DNA of 52,413 nucleotides, taken from contig CANQDS010000006.1 of NCBI GenBank assembly GCA_947593655.1, forward strand, positions 1 to 52,413, in the 5' to 3' direction. Source of the stretch: an uncultured Lachnospiraceae bacterium (lineage in GTDB: Bacteria > Bacillota > Clostridia > Lachnospirales > Lachnospiraceae). Made by a program: the position numbers and the translations under genes. The notes beneath the pieces were generated by a model that was given only the letters and a program-made list of their open reading frames with translations, was not told the origin of the DNA and searched no databases. Positions 41,888-52,413 of this stretch are shown one piece after another (positions within the stretch are counted from its first letter, which is position 1; each line of letters begins with the position of its first letter).

Positions 41888-42679
41888 CTATTCTAATTTT
41901 CCAAAATGACTGAACGGATAATAGATGAACAGCGCTTCCCCTATGATCTCATCTTTCGTTACAAACGTATGCTGCCAATATCTGGAATCATAAGAATTAT
42001 TGCGGTTATCGCCCATCACGAAATAACTTCCTTCCGGAATCTCAAACTCATACGGTCCGGTCGCGCGTATCCACTCTTCTTTCAGGTAATCCTCCTGCAG
42101 CGGCTCCGTGGAGTCGTTGATATAGACTTTCCCGTCCGTAATGCGGATCTTTTCTCCCGGAAGCCCGATTACGCGCTTCACATACTTCTCGCTTTCATCG
42201 TCCGGGAATTTAAAGATAATGATATCCCCGCGTTCCGGCTCGGAATTCAGATACGCCAGACGGAACCCGAACAGATTATCCCCCGGTTCGATTGTATGCT
42301 CCATAGAACCGGTCGGCACGGTAGCGTTAATAATGATAAAATTCTTAAGCAGCAGCGCGGCGCCGATCGCGATCACAAAGGTCATCACCCAGCTTAACAG
42401 TTCCTTCTGCCAATGGCTGCCGCCTTCCTCTTCTTCGCCGGCCTGCCCGCCTTTCTTCCGCTTTCCGCCGGACGCTTTGCCGCCGGATGCTTTCCCGCCG
42501 GATGTTTTCCCGCCAGATGCTTTCCCGCCGGTTCTCTCCGGATCCTGCGCCCCGCCCTCGAAGTCCGCATCCTTGCCGGAAAACGACGTCTCTTCCCTGT
42601 CATCGTCATCGTCTTCGTCTTCATTCAGATCCAGAACTACAAACGGATCCTCTCTGCTGTCTTCCCATTCTTCTTTCAT
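41888..42679 (-). CDS. lepB: Signal peptidase I with a long repetitive N-terminal region
   Basis: A type I signal peptidase of about 263 residues that cleaves signal peptides outside the membrane. Catalytic serine is in VPTGSMEHTI, the lysine in KYVKRVIGLPG, and the last box is MGDNRNNSYDSRYW. One membrane segment lies at about 100-118. The first 95 residues are cytoplasmic and unusual: a very acidic stretch (NEDEDDDDD), then repeats of Ser-Gly-Gly-Lys-Ala/Thr coded by 15-bp tandem units, then a Lys/Glu tail. The ATG at 42679 is used; a TTG at 42700 is possible. Confidence 0.92.
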   Translation of the reverse strand: MKEEWEDSREDPFVVLDLNEDEDDDDDREETSFSGKDADFEGGAQDPERTGGKASGGKTSGGKASGGKASGGKRKKGGQAGEEEEGGSHWQKELLSWVMTFVIAIGAALLLKNFIIINATVPTGSMEHTIEPGDNLFGFRLAYLNSEPERGDIIIFKFPDDESEKYVKRVIGLPGEKIRITDGKVYINDSTEPLQEDYLKEEWIRATGPYEFEIPEGSYFVMGDNRNNSYDSRYWQHTFVTKDEIIGEALFIYYPFSHFGKLE

Positions 42680-42728
42680 AATTGCTTCTTTCCAACCCAA
42701 TATGACTCAAATTTTCGGATACTGATAT

Positions 42729-42757
42729 ATTATAAATCATTTCTCCTCCGGTAACAA
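42729..42757 (-). promoter_or_regulatory. Promoter of the lepB-CDF-mrp operon
   Basis: On the minus strand TTGTTA (42757-42752), 17 nt, TATAAT (42734-42729). Confidence 0.65.
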
Positions 42758-42773
42758 CCAATTACGGAGATAA

Positions 42774-42816
42774 AAAAAGAAAAGTTCCATAAACCCGCGG
42801 TCTATGGAACTTTCCA
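42774..42816 (-). terminator. Intrinsic terminator after gdhA
   Basis: AAAGTTCCATA pairs with TATGGAACTTT around an 11-nt loop. On the minus strand it is followed by TTCTTTTTTT. Confidence 0.88.
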
Positions 42817-42843
42817 CAACTTGCTCTGGTTAGAAAAACGGCA

Positions 42844-44830
<1,987 letters not shown>

Positions 44831-44852
44831 TCTGCATTCCCTCTTATCTGCC

Positions 44853-45812
44853 CTACCATCTCAAAACGCAAGCTCCCCATGTCAATCCTGCACCGAACCC
44901 TGCCAGCACGATCAGATCCCCCTCTTTGATCTTTCCCGCGCGGCAGACCTCATCCAATAAGATCGGGACGCTGGCCGCGGAAATATTCCCGCACCGTTCC
45001 ATGTTGGTCGGAAACTTTTCCATCGGCTGTTTTAAGCGGGCCGCCGCCGCGTCCAGGATCCTTAAGTTTGCCTGATGAAGCAGATAATAATCCACCTGAT
45101 CCGGGGTAAGTCCCGCTTCGTCCAATACCTGCATGATCGCTTTCGGTATGGTGCGGACCGCAAATTTATAGACGGCAGGACCGTCCATATGTACATAGGA
45201 AAACGTATTACTCTCTGCCCTGCAGAACGGATTGTTTGTCGAACGGTTCACGCACTCTAACGCCATGCCGCCCGCGCCGTCCGAACCCTGCACGATGCTT
45301 AACAGATGATCGCCCTCCGCGCTGACCACTGCTGCCCCCGCACCGTCCCCGAACAGTACGCAGGTGCTGCGGTCGGTCCAGTCCATGATCTTAGAAAGCG
45401 TCTCAGCCCCGATGATGAGCGCATTTTTGTACTTTCCGGTACTTAAATAGGCGTTTGCTGTTCCCAGTGCAAACAAAAAACCGGAACAGGCCGCCCCAAT
45501 GTCAAATGCGACTGCGTTTTTTGCCCCGAGTTCCGCCTGAACCTGGCAGGAAAGCATGGGAATGATCCGGTCGGAAGTAACGGTAGCCGCGATGATCAGA
45601 TCCAGCTCCTCCGGCGCCACGCCCGCATCTTCCAATGCATTCCTCGCCGCTTCCACGCCCATAGACGTCGTGGTTTCCTCCACCGCGATATGGCGCTCGC
45701 GAATCCCCGTCCGGGTACGGATCCACTCGTCCGAGGTATCCAGAAACGCGGAAAGATCGTCGTTTGTAACAATTTTTTTCGGAAGCGAACTTCCTGTTCC
45801 AATTATCTTCAT
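44853..45812 (-). CDS. fabH: 3-oxoacyl-ACP synthase III
   Basis: A 319-residue KAS III that starts fatty acid synthesis by condensing acetyl-CoA with malonyl-ACP. The catalytic triad is visible: Cys109 in DIGAACSGFLFAL, His in YLLHQANLRI and Asn in ERCGNISAASVP. The C-terminus FGAGLTWGACVLRW is typical. It lies three nt after the accDA stop. Confidence 0.95.
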   Translation of the reverse strand: MKIIGTGSSLPKKIVTNDDLSAFLDTSDEWIRTRTGIRERHIAVEETTTSMGVEAARNALEDAGVAPEELDLIIAATVTSDRIIPMLSCQVQAELGAKNAVAFDIGAACSGFLFALGTANAYLSTGKYKNALIIGAETLSKIMDWTDRSTCVLFGDGAGAAVVSAEGDHLLSIVQGSDGAGGMALECVNRSTNNPFCRAESNTFSYVHMDGPAVYKFAVRTIPKAIMQVLDEAGLTPDQVDYYLLHQANLRILDAAAARLKQPMEKFPTNMERCGNISAASVPILLDEVCRAGKIKEGDLIVLAGFGAGLTWGACVLRW

Positions 45813-45815
45813 CCC

Positions 45816-47567
45816 TTAGAACGCACGGAAACGCTCGTAACGCTCCTGTGCAAGCTCCTTTCCGGTCTTTTTATCCTGACGCTTCAAAAATTCTTTCATG
45901 TGCCCCTTCATATAATTGGCGATCGAACCAAGCGCGGCTTCATCCGCTTCTCCGTATTCCGGAATGATCTCTTCAATGATATGAAGTTCTTTTAAATCTT
46001 CGGCCGTGATCTTCATGATCCCGGACGCTTCCTTTGCCCGCTTCCCGTCCTTCCAGAGGATCGAAGCAAAGCCCTCCGGCGAAAGAATGGAGTACGTCGC
46101 ATTTTCCATCATCCATACTTCATTTCCGACTGCAAGCGCAAGTGCGCCGCCGCTTCCGCCTTCCCCGATCATCAGCGCCAGGATCGGCACCTCGATTCCG
46201 GACATTTCGTAAAGATTGCGCGCGATCGCCTCGCCCTGCCCGTTCTCTTCCGCTTCCATTCCCGGATATGCTCCGGACGTATTGACAAACGTAATGATCG
46301 GACGGTGGAACTTCTCCGCCTGCTTCATCAGACGCAGCGCTTTCCGGTATCCCTCCGGGGAAGGCATTCCGTAATTATGGTTCATGCAGTCCTTCATATC
46401 CTTCCCTTTGTAGACGCCGATCACCGTCACCGGCTGTCCGTCCAGCGTGGCAAATCCGCCGACGATCGCAGGATCATCGCGGAAATAGCGGTCCCCGTGC
46501 ATCTCCATAAAATCATCAAAGATCGTCTCGATATAATCAAGGGCGGATAAACGTCCGGTCTGCCGTGCGGCCCTTACCTTATCCCATGCTTTCAGTTCGT
46601 GCGATTTCGCCCGGCGTTCCTTCATCAGTTCCGTCGGCTCATAACTGTCATCGGCGCGGAGCGGATCAAAATTCGCATACCCATTGGTTTCGTGATGCAT
46701 CTTTAAGATCCGGTACAGCGTTATCTTCAGATCCTCGCGCCGGACGATCGCATCGACAAATCCGTGCTCTAACTGAAATTCCGCGCGCTGGAAGCCCTCC
46801 GGCAGTTTCTCTCCGATCGTCTGCTCGATCACCCGCGGCCCCGCAAAACCGATCAGCGCTTTCGGCTCCGCTAAGATAATATCTCCGAGCATCGCAAAGC
46901 TTGCCGTTACGCCACCGGTCGTCGGATCGGTGAGCACCGGCACATACAAAAGCCCCGCATCCGAATGCTTCTTTAACGCCGCCGAAGTTTTCGCCATCTG
47001 CATCAGGGAAATGATCCCTTCCTGCATTCTGGCTCCCCCGGAACAGCAAAACAGGATAACCGGAAGCCTGCGTTCCGTCGCCCGTTCCACCGCCAGCGTG
47101 ATCTTTTCGCCGACCACATGCCCCATGCTCCCCATGAGGAACCGGGAATCGATCACGCCGAGCACCGTCTGCTCTCCGTATATCGTGCAAAGACCGACGG
47201 TTACGCCTTCGGTCAGGCCCGTTTTCTCACAGGTTTCCCGGATCTTATCCTCATATTCCGGAAAATCCAGCGGATTTCCGGTCTGGATCTCTTCAAACCA
47301 CGGTTCAAAGCTCTGGGCGTCCGTCACCATGCGGATCCGGTTTTTCGCCCGCACCCTGAAATAATATCCGCACTCATAACAAATATAGCGGTTTTTTACA
47401 ACGATTTTGCGGATCAGCTCCCTGCCGCAGGCCGGACATTTGATCGTCTCCGGCTTCTCCGGTGCCGGCTGGTTTTTCACCGCCGGCGACTCTTCCATCC
47501 TTGCCTCTACCTGCCGGACGAATTCTTCCTGGCTTTTTTCGTTTCGCACTAATTTCATGAACTTCAT
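45816..47567 (-). CDS. Acetyl-CoA carboxylase carboxyltransferase, AccD-AccA fusion
   Basis: A 583-residue fusion of the beta and alpha carboxyltransferase subunits. The beta part (to about 290) has the zinc ribbon Cys44/47/63/66 ([16 protein letters not shown]) and [11 protein letters not shown]. The alpha part begins with [20 protein letters not shown] and shows [20 protein letters not shown] with the oxyanion-hole [11 protein letters not shown]. It makes malonyl-CoA together with biotin carboxylase and biotin carrier protein, which are absent from this operon and must be encoded elsewhere. RBS AGGTG. Both active halves look intact. Confidence 0.93.
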   Translation of the reverse strand: MKFMKLVRNEKSQEEFVRQVEARMEESPAVKNQPAPEKPETIKCPACGRELIRKIVVKNRYICYECGYYFRVRAKNRIRMVTDAQSFEPWFEEIQTGNPLDFPEYEDKIRETCEKTGLTEGVTVGLCTIYGEQTVLGVIDSRFLMGSMGHVVGEKITLAVERATERRLPVILFCCSGGARMQEGIISLMQMAKTSAALKKHSDAGLLYVPVLTDPTTGGVTASFAMLGDIILAEPKALIGFAGPRVIEQTIGEKLPEGFQRAEFQLEHGFVDAIVRREDLKITLYRILKMHHETNGYANFDPLRADDSYEPTELMKERRAKSHELKAWDKVRAARQTGRLSALDYIETIFDDFMEMHGDRYFRDDPAIVGGFATLDGQPVTVIGVYKGKDMKDCMNHNYGMPSPEGYRKALRLMKQAEKFHRPIITFVNTSGAYPGMEAEENGQGEAIARNLYEMSGIEVPILALMIGEGGSGGALALAVGNEVWMMENATYSILSPEGFASILWKDGKRAKEASGIMKITAEDLKELHIIEEIIPEYGEADEAALGSIANYMKGHMKEFLKRQDKKTGKELAQERYERFRAF

Positions 47568-47584
47568 ATCACATCACACCTCAA

Positions 47585-48013
47585 CTATCCGATCGCAAAC
47601 GTAAGCTCTGCGGTACAGACGGCCTTGCCGTCCACATACGCCGCCGCCTTGCCGACGCCGATCGGGCCTTTGACCTTCACGATCTCCGTTTCGAGTGTCA
47701 GCGTATCGCCCGGCAGCACTTTCTGTTTGAATTTCGCGTTGCTGATCCCCGCAAAATAAGCCGTTTTCCCTTTCCATTCCGGCTGTGACAGAATCGCCGC
47801 CGCACCAGTCTGGGCCAGCGCTTCAATGATCAGCACGCCCGGCATAACCGGATTTCCCGGAAAATGACCGGCAAAAAACGGCTCGTTAAAGGTTACGTTC
47901 TTCTTCGCAACCGCACGCACGCCGGCTTCCAGTTCTTCAACCGTGTCGATCAGCAGAAACGGCGCACGGTGCGGCAGAATCTCCATAATTTCTTTCGTCG
48001 ATAATACTGGCAT
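47585..48013 (-). CDS. fabZ: 3-hydroxyacyl-ACP dehydratase
   Basis: A 142-residue hot-dog-fold dehydratase. [13 protein letters not shown] and [19 protein letters not shown] hold the catalytic His and Glu. No FabM-like isomerase is next to it, so unsaturated fatty acid formation is not explained by this operon alone. Confidence 0.95.
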   Translation of the reverse strand: MPVLSTKEIMEILPHRAPFLLIDTVEELEAGVRAVAKKNVTFNEPFFAGHFPGNPVMPGVLIIEALAQTGAAAILSQPEWKGKTAYFAGISNAKFKQKVLPGDTLTLETEIVKVKGPIGVGKAAAYVDGKAVCTAELTFAIG

Positions 48014-48028
48014 CTGATCTCTCTCTTT

Positions 48029-49261
48029 CTATCGGTATTCTGCCAGAAGAAGGCTCGCATTATGCCCGCCGAATCCCAGCGAATTGCTCAAAGCATACGG
48101 CACGGCTTCTTCATATGCCTGCCTGCAGTAATTCAGGTCGATCTCCTCATCCATCGTTTCGTAACCGACGGTCCGGTGGATATACCCCTCTTCGATCTCC
48201 TTGACGCAGGTAATGAACTCAACGGCACCGGCCGCTCCCAGCAGATGTCCGATCATGGATTTCGTGGAATTGATCTTTAACTCCTTCGCATGATCCCCGA
48301 ACGCCAGCTTGATCGCTCTTGTTTCAAACAGATCGTTGTGGTGGGTTCCGGTTCCATGTGCATTAATATACGTAACATCTTCCGGTTGTATTCCTGCATC
48401 TTTTATCGCGTTTAGCATCGCCCGTGCTGCTCCCGCACCGCTCTCTTCCGGCGAAGTAATGTGGTAGGCGTCCGAGGAGCATCCGTATCCGGTAACTTCC
48501 GCGTAGATCCTGGCTCCACGCGCCCTGGCATGTTCCAGTTCCTCTAAAACAACGATTCCCGCGCCTTCTCCCATCACAAAACCGCTGCGGTTTTTATCAA
48601 ACGGAAGCGAGCATTTCTCCGGATCGTCTACGGTCGATAAGGCCGTCAGCGCGGTAAATCCCGCGATTCCGGTCGGACAGATGCAGCCTTCCGCACCGCC
48701 CGCGATCATGACGTCGGCCTCGCCATACTGGATGCTGCGGAACGCCTCCCCGATCGTGTTGGTTCCCGTTGCACATGCCGTAACGACATTCAGGGATTTC
48801 CCCTTGAGGCCAAACTGGATCGATACATTCCCTGCCGCCATATTGGATATCATCATCGGCACAAACAGCGGGTTCACGCGCCCCGGTCCCTTGGTTTTTA
48901 ACTTCTCATACTCGCGCTCCATCGCCTGAAGGCTTCCGACGCCGGAACCGATCGCGCATCCCACCATATACGGATCTTCTTTTTCCATATCCAGACCGGC
49001 ATCTTCCACCGCTTCCTTTGCCGCGGCCGCCGCATACTGGGAAAACAGCTCCATGCGCCTTGCCGTCTTTACGTCCATAAAATTCTTTGCATCGAAGCCT
49101 TTGACTTCCGCCGCGATATGGCATTTATATTCACTGGTATCAAACCGGGTGATCCGGTCAAAACCGATCTTTCCCGCCTTAATCCCGCTCCAAAATTCCT
49201 CTACATTCAATCCGATCGGGGTAATTGCCCCCATTCCGGTTACCACTACTCTTCTGCTCAT
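48029..49261 (-). CDS. fabF: 3-oxoacyl-ACP synthase II
   Basis: A 410-residue KAS II elongation enzyme. The Cys-His-His triad is seen in VTACATGTNTIG, INAHGTGTHHNDLFE and TKSMIGHLLGAAGAVE. The ATG at 49261 (MSRRVVVTGMGAITPIG) has AGGAAAC upstream; a few extra residues upstream in frame lack support. Confidence 0.95.
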   Translation of the reverse strand: MSRRVVVTGMGAITPIGLNVEEFWSGIKAGKIGFDRITRFDTSEYKCHIAAEVKGFDAKNFMDVKTARRMELFSQYAAAAAKEAVEDAGLDMEKEDPYMVGCAIGSGVGSLQAMEREYEKLKTKGPGRVNPLFVPMMISNMAAGNVSIQFGLKGKSLNVVTACATGTNTIGEAFRSIQYGEADVMIAGGAEGCICPTGIAGFTALTALSTVDDPEKCSLPFDKNRSGFVMGEGAGIVVLEELEHARARGARIYAEVTGYGCSSDAYHITSPEESGAGAARAMLNAIKDAGIQPEDVTYINAHGTGTHHNDLFETRAIKLAFGDHAKELKINSTKSMIGHLLGAAGAVEFITCVKEIEEGYIHRTVGYETMDEEIDLNYCRQAYEEAVPYALSNSLGFGGHNASLLLAEYR

Positions 49262-49290
49262 CTCTGTTTCCTTCCTGCTTTTCATTGCCT

Positions 49291-50031
49291 CTATATCGCC
49301 ATACCGCCGTCTACGGAAAGAACCTGGCCTGTAATATAGTCGGAATCCGGCGACGCCAGAAACAGAACGGCTTTCGCCACATCCCCGGTTCTCCCCGCGC
49401 GTCCGAGCGGTATCTTAGCCAACAGGCTTTCCCTCGCCGCTTCCGGCATGGCATCGGTCATATCCGTGGTAATATATCCGGGCGCTACCGCATTGACGTT
49501 GATCCCTCTGCCGGCAAGTTCTCTTGCCGCGGATTTGGTAAGCCCGATCACGCCCGCTTTGCTCGCCGAATAATTCGCCTGTCCGGCATTTCCCAGGATC
49601 CCGGATACCGAAGAAATATTAATGATCTTCCCCGCGCGCTGTTTCAGAAAATAGCGGGAAAAATGGCGGAGCGTATGAAACGTCCCCTTTAAATTGGTAT
49701 CCAGAACCGCATCAAAATCTTCTTCGCTCATGCGCATCAGAAGTCCGTCCCGCGTGATCCCCGCGTTATTGACCAGAATATCAATATGCTGATACGCCTT
49801 GATCAGATCCTGCGCCATCTGTCCGCAGGCTTTATCATCCGACACATTGCAGCAATAAGCGACGGCATCTCCCCCCGCCTCTTTAATCTCTGCAACCGTT
49901 TCTTCCGCCGCTTCCTTCGAGCCGTTGTAATTGACGACCACAAATGCTCCGTGAGCCGCCAGCGTCTTTGCGATCTCTTTTCCGATTCCGCGGCTCGCGC
50001 CCGTAACCAGCGCATTCTTACCTGTCAACAT
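49291..50031 (-). CDS. fabG: 3-oxoacyl-ACP reductase
   Basis: A 246-residue short-chain dehydrogenase. It has ALVTGASRGIGKEIAKTL for NADP binding, NNAGITRDGLLMRM, the catalytic Ser of ISSVSG and YSASKAG, and DMTDAMPE before a Rossmann end DYITGQVLSVDGGM. The start at 50031 overlaps the end of fabD by about 14 nt. Confidence 0.95.
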   Translation of the reverse strand: MLTGKNALVTGASRGIGKEIAKTLAAHGAFVVVNYNGSKEAAEETVAEIKEAGGDAVAYCCNVSDDKACGQMAQDLIKAYQHIDILVNNAGITRDGLLMRMSEEDFDAVLDTNLKGTFHTLRHFSRYFLKQRAGKIINISSVSGILGNAGQANYSASKAGVIGLTKSAARELAGRGINVNAVAPGYITTDMTDAMPEAARESLLAKIPLGRAGRTGDVAKAVLFLASPDSDYITGQVLSVDGGMAI

Positions 50032-50968
50032 ATTTTTCGAAATCCTCCAACGTATCAATATGGAAAACGGCCGTCTCCCGGCTGATCTTCCTCATAAACC
50101 CGGACAATGTCTTTCCCGGCCCGATCTCCACAAATTCATCCGCCCCGTCCGCAAGCAGGCGCTCGATCGTCTGCTGCCAGCGCACCGAAGCAGAAACCTG
50201 TTTTGCCAGAAGCGGTTTTACTTCTGCGCTGCTTGTCACATAATCCGCTGTAACATTCGCCAGATACGGAATCTGCGGATCGCAGACAGCAACCTCCTGC
50301 AGGGCCTCTTTCAGTTTATCTCCCGCGCCGGATAACAGAGCGGAATGAAACGGCCCGCTGACATTCAGCGGCACGACGCGCTTTGCCCCGGCTGCTTTGC
50401 AGCGTTCCCCGGCTTCTGCCACTGCCGCGTCTTTTCCGGTGATCACGATCTGCCCCGGACAGTTGTAATTCGCCACAGAAACAACATACGCCAGCCCGTC
50501 AGAGACTTCATTCGCATGTTCCGCCTCCACTTCCTGACAGATTTCCGCGATCTTTTCCGCATCCAGTCCCAGAACCGCGGACATTGCCCCGCCGGTCGGA
50601 ACCGCTTCCTGCATATAAATTCCCCGCTTCCGGATGATCGAAAAAGCATCCTCCATCGCCATCGTCCCGGATGCGATCAGCGCACCGTATTCTCCCAGAC
50701 TCAGCCCTGCCGTAACATCGGCGCGGATGCCTTTCTCCTGTAATGCGGCAAGGATCGCCGCTTCGGTCGTCAGCATACAGATCTGGGTATATTCCGTAAT
50801 ATCCAGCTTCTCATTCTCTTCAAAGCAAAGCGATGCGATATCGAGGCCGGTCACTCTGCCCGCCAGGTCGTAAACCGCTTTTGCCTCCGGCATGGTATCG
50901 TAAAATTCCTTTCCCATGCCGATATACTGGGAACCCTGTCCCGGAAACATAAATACGCGTTTTCCCAT
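50018..50968 (-). CDS. fabD: Malonyl-CoA:ACP transacylase
   Basis: A 316-residue transacylase. FPGQGSQYIGMGKEFYD is at the start, the catalytic serine is in AGLSLGEYGAL, the histidine in VSGPFHSALL, and the end has EIGPGKTLSGFMRKI. It loads malonyl groups on ACP. It follows fabK by five nt. Confidence 0.95.
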   Translation of the reverse strand: MGKRVFMFPGQGSQYIGMGKEFYDTMPEAKAVYDLAGRVTGLDIASLCFEENEKLDITEYTQICMLTTEAAILAALQEKGIRADVTAGLSLGEYGALIASGTMAMEDAFSIIRKRGIYMQEAVPTGGAMSAVLGLDAEKIAEICQEVEAEHANEVSDGLAYVVSVANYNCPGQIVITGKDAAVAEAGERCKAAGAKRVVPLNVSGPFHSALLSGAGDKLKEALQEVAVCDPQIPYLANVTADYVTSSAEVKPLLAKQVSASVRWQQTIERLLADGADEFVEIGPGKTLSGFMRKISRETAVFHIDTLEDFEKYVDR

Positions 50969-50973
50969 CTGTC

Positions 50974-51897
50974 CTATTCTCCCAACAACTGCTTTGCTCC
51001 CTGCATCACATCTTCAATGATCTGCGCACAGGTTTCCTCTTGTTTCACCAGTCCGGCGCACTGTCCCGCCATCACGCTGCCGTATACGACATCGCCGTCC
51101 ACAACCGCCTTGCGGAGCGCTCCCAGCGTAAGCTGTTCCAGCTCTTCAAAAGCCGCTCCTTCTTCTTCTTTCTTCAGGTATTCCCGCGTCATCTTGTTGC
51201 GCAGTACGCGGATCGGATGCCCGGTCGAACGCCCGGTGACTTCGGAATCGATATCCTTCGCCTTAATGATCTTCTCTTTGTAATTGGCATGGACGATCGA
51301 TTCTTTCGCAACGACAAAACGGGTTCCCATCTGTACCGCATCTGCACCCAGCATCATCGCCGCCGCAAAACCTCTTCCATCTGCGATCCCTCCGGCCGCG
51401 ATGACCGGAATGGATACCGCATCCGCCACCTGCGGCACAAGTGTCATGGTCGTCTGCTCGCCGATGTGCCCGCCGGACTCCGTCCCTTCCGCGATCACGG
51501 CATCTGCGCCGCCGCGCTCCATCAGCTTCGCCAGCGCCACGCTTGCCACCACCGGGATCACCTTAACTCCTGCCTCTTTCCACATGGAAATATATTTTGC
51601 CGGATTCCCTGCGCCCGTCGTAACTACTTTGACTTTCTCTTCGGCAATCACCTCCGCGATCGCATCCGCTTCCGGATTCATCAGCATGAGATTAACACCG
51701 AACGGCTGACCGGTTTCCTGCTTTGCCTTCTGAATCTGATCCCTTACCCAGTCTGCAGGCGCACCGCCGGCCCCGATAATGCCGAGCCCTCCGGCATTCG
51801 ATACCGCAGCCGCCAGTTCATGCGTGGCAACCCACGCCATGCCGCCCTGAATGATCGGGTATCGGATCCCCAGAAGCTCCGTGATTCTCGTCTTCAT
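50974..51897 (-). CDS. fabK: FMN-dependent enoyl-ACP reductase II
   Basis: A 307-residue nitronate-monooxygenase-fold enzyme of the FabK type: IRYPIIQGGMAWVATHELAA, AGGLGIIGAG, ESGGHIGEQTTMTLVPQV, IPVIAAGGIADGRGFAAAMM and GADAVQMGTRFV. It reduces the enoyl-ACP in each cycle and takes the place of FabI. The start overlaps the acpP stop by one base (TAATG). Confidence 0.95.
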   Translation of the reverse strand: MKTRITELLGIRYPIIQGGMAWVATHELAAAVSNAGGLGIIGAGGAPADWVRDQIQKAKQETGQPFGVNLMLMNPEADAIAEVIAEEKVKVVTTGAGNPAKYISMWKEAGVKVIPVVASVALAKLMERGGADAVIAEGTESGGHIGEQTTMTLVPQVADAVSIPVIAAGGIADGRGFAAAMMLGADAVQMGTRFVVAKESIVHANYKEKIIKAKDIDSEVTGRSTGHPIRVLRNKMTREYLKKEEEGAAFEELEQLTLGALRKAVVDGDVVYGSVMAGQCAGLVKQEETCAQIIEDVMQGAKQLLGE

Positions 51898-52130
51898 TAT
51901 TCCTCAACACCCTTGCTCTTCAAATACTCGATCACATCGTTTACCGTAACGATATTTTCCAGATCTTCCGACGGAATCTCAACCCCGTACTCTTCTTCCA
52001 GAGCCATAACCAGCTCAAACAGATCCAGCGAATCCGCTCCCAGATCGTCTTTAAACTTTGCATCAGCCGTAATGATCTTCTCATCTACGCTGAGCTGCTC
52101 CGAAATGATCTCTTTCATTTTTTCCAACAT
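51897..52130 (-). CDS. acpP: Acyl carrier protein
   Basis: A 77-residue acidic protein. The serine that takes the phosphopantetheine arm is in [20 protein letters not shown]. The ATG at 52130 has AAGGAG eight nt upstream; codons further upstream cover the operator and are not coding. It is the first gene of the fatty acid operon. Confidence 0.96.
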   Translation of the reverse strand: MLEKMKEIISEQLSVDEKIITADAKFKDDLGADSLDLFELVMALEEEYGVEIPSEDLENIVTVNDVIEYLKSKGVEE

Positions 52131-52155
52131 AGTCGTGTTCTCCTTTTGTTTTAAT

Positions 52156-52172
52156 AATTTGACTATCAAACT
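52156..52172. promoter_or_regulatory. FabT-like operator
   Basis: AATTTGACTATCAAACT has half-sites ANTTTGA and TCAAANT with a 3-bp centre, the same form as the FabT box known from streptococci. It lies about 8 nt after the predicted transcription start, so the MarR-type protein encoded at the operon end could repress its own operon. Confidence 0.7.
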
Positions 52173-52186
52173 TTTTCGTCCTTCAA

Positions 52187-52215
52187 AGTATATTTTGATT
52201 GCGTGCGCTTGTCAA
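52187..52215 (-). promoter_or_regulatory. Promoter of the fatty acid operon
   Basis: On the minus strand a consensus TTGACA (52215-52210), 17 nt, then TATACT (52192-52187). Confidence 0.8.
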
Positions 52216-52282
52216 TCCCTTTTTCATAAATTTGTAAGAAACCAGTAACAGTTCAGCCTTCCGGCTTCACAGTTACGGAAAC

Positions 52283-52313
52283 AAAAAAGACCTCCGCCTG
52301 TCACGGAAGTCTT
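52283..52313 (-). terminator. Terminator of the tRNA-Lys gene
   Basis: On the minus strand AAGACTTCCG pairs with CGGAGGTCTT, followed by TTTT. Confidence 0.82.
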
Positions 52314-52327
52314 CTCCATCTGCATAA

Positions 52328-52400
52328 TGAGACATCGGGGATTCGAACCCCGGACAACTTGATTAAAAGTCAAGTGCTCTGCCACCTGAGCTAATGTCCC
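52328..52400 (-). tRNA. trnK: tRNA-Lys, anticodon UUU
   Basis: A 73-nt cloverleaf on the minus strand. The acceptor stem GGGACAT pairs with ATGTCTC, the D-arm has AGCTCAGGTGGCAGAGC, and the anticodon arm CTTGA/TCAAG holds the loop CTTTTAA, giving UUU. The T-arm is CCGGGGTTCGAATCCCCG. CCA is not encoded. Confidence 0.97.
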
Positions 52401-52413
52401 GTATTTATATTGA

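Overview
The window looks like chromosomal DNA from an anaerobic, butyrate-forming Clostridia, probably Lachnospiraceae. The support is indirect: a butyryl-CoA:acetate-type CoA-transferase, a FabK/FabT-type fatty acid operon with a fused AccD-AccA carboxyltransferase, a clostridial glutamate dehydrogenase, and strong GGAGG ribosome binding sites. Family level is an inference and no species is claimed.

Left half (1 to about 26.9 kb, nearly all on the minus strand, so read right to left). This is a Wzx/Wzy-type surface polysaccharide locus. A helicase-like gene (24540-26444) comes first, then the initiating sugar-phosphate transferase (23049-24479), a glycosyltransferase, and a D-glycero-D-manno-heptose activation set (kinase, epimerase, nucleotidyltransferase/phosphatase fusion, isomerase). 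A decayed IS110 transposase (17495-18099, plus strand) marks an abrupt change to AT-rich DNA. Past it lie a Stealth-type phosphotransferase, an EpsG-like polymerase, an acyltransferase, a glycosyltransferase and a flippase. Next is an unusual cassette: ATP-grasp ligase, Asp/Glu racemase, SGNH/citrate-lyase-ligase fusion, DapB-like reductase and DegT aminotransferase. The last module resembles polyprenyl-phosphate-pentose synthesis and use: UbiA-type transferase, GT-C transferase, HAD phosphatase, acyltransferase and GtrA. A broken acyltransferase sits at the window edge.

Two kinds of possible phase variation meet in this locus. Upstream of the first gene, two identical 31-bp palindromic sites in inverted orientation flank 333 bp that carries a good promoter (26470-26864), the layout of an invertible promoter. 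Within the locus, three genes contain runs of eight G on the coding strand. Two of them (an acyltransferase and the UbiA-type transferase) are frameshifted exactly at the run and would be restored by a seven-G run. The third (another acyltransferase) is open. I regard this combination as the most interesting feature here. It needs read-level checking, because homopolymer errors could imitate part of it.

Middle (26.9 to 39.8 kb). A carbohydrate uptake operon (binding lipoprotein, two permeases, GH13 and GH30 hydrolases, and an odd Uma2-family gene) is transcribed divergently from a LacI regulator. Plus-strand genes follow: the CoA-transferase with a CsoR/FrmR-type metal sensor, then an LTA-synthase-like enzyme. 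After that come about six 30/31-bp tandem repeats and a bidirectional terminator.

Right part (39.8 to 52.4 kb, minus strand). It holds signal peptidase I, a cation diffusion facilitator and an Mrp ATPase as one operon; gdhA as a single gene; the fatty acid operon acpP-fabK-fabD-fabG-fabF-fabZ-accDA-fabH-fabT-like, with a FabT-like operator just downstream of its promoter; and a tRNA-Lys.
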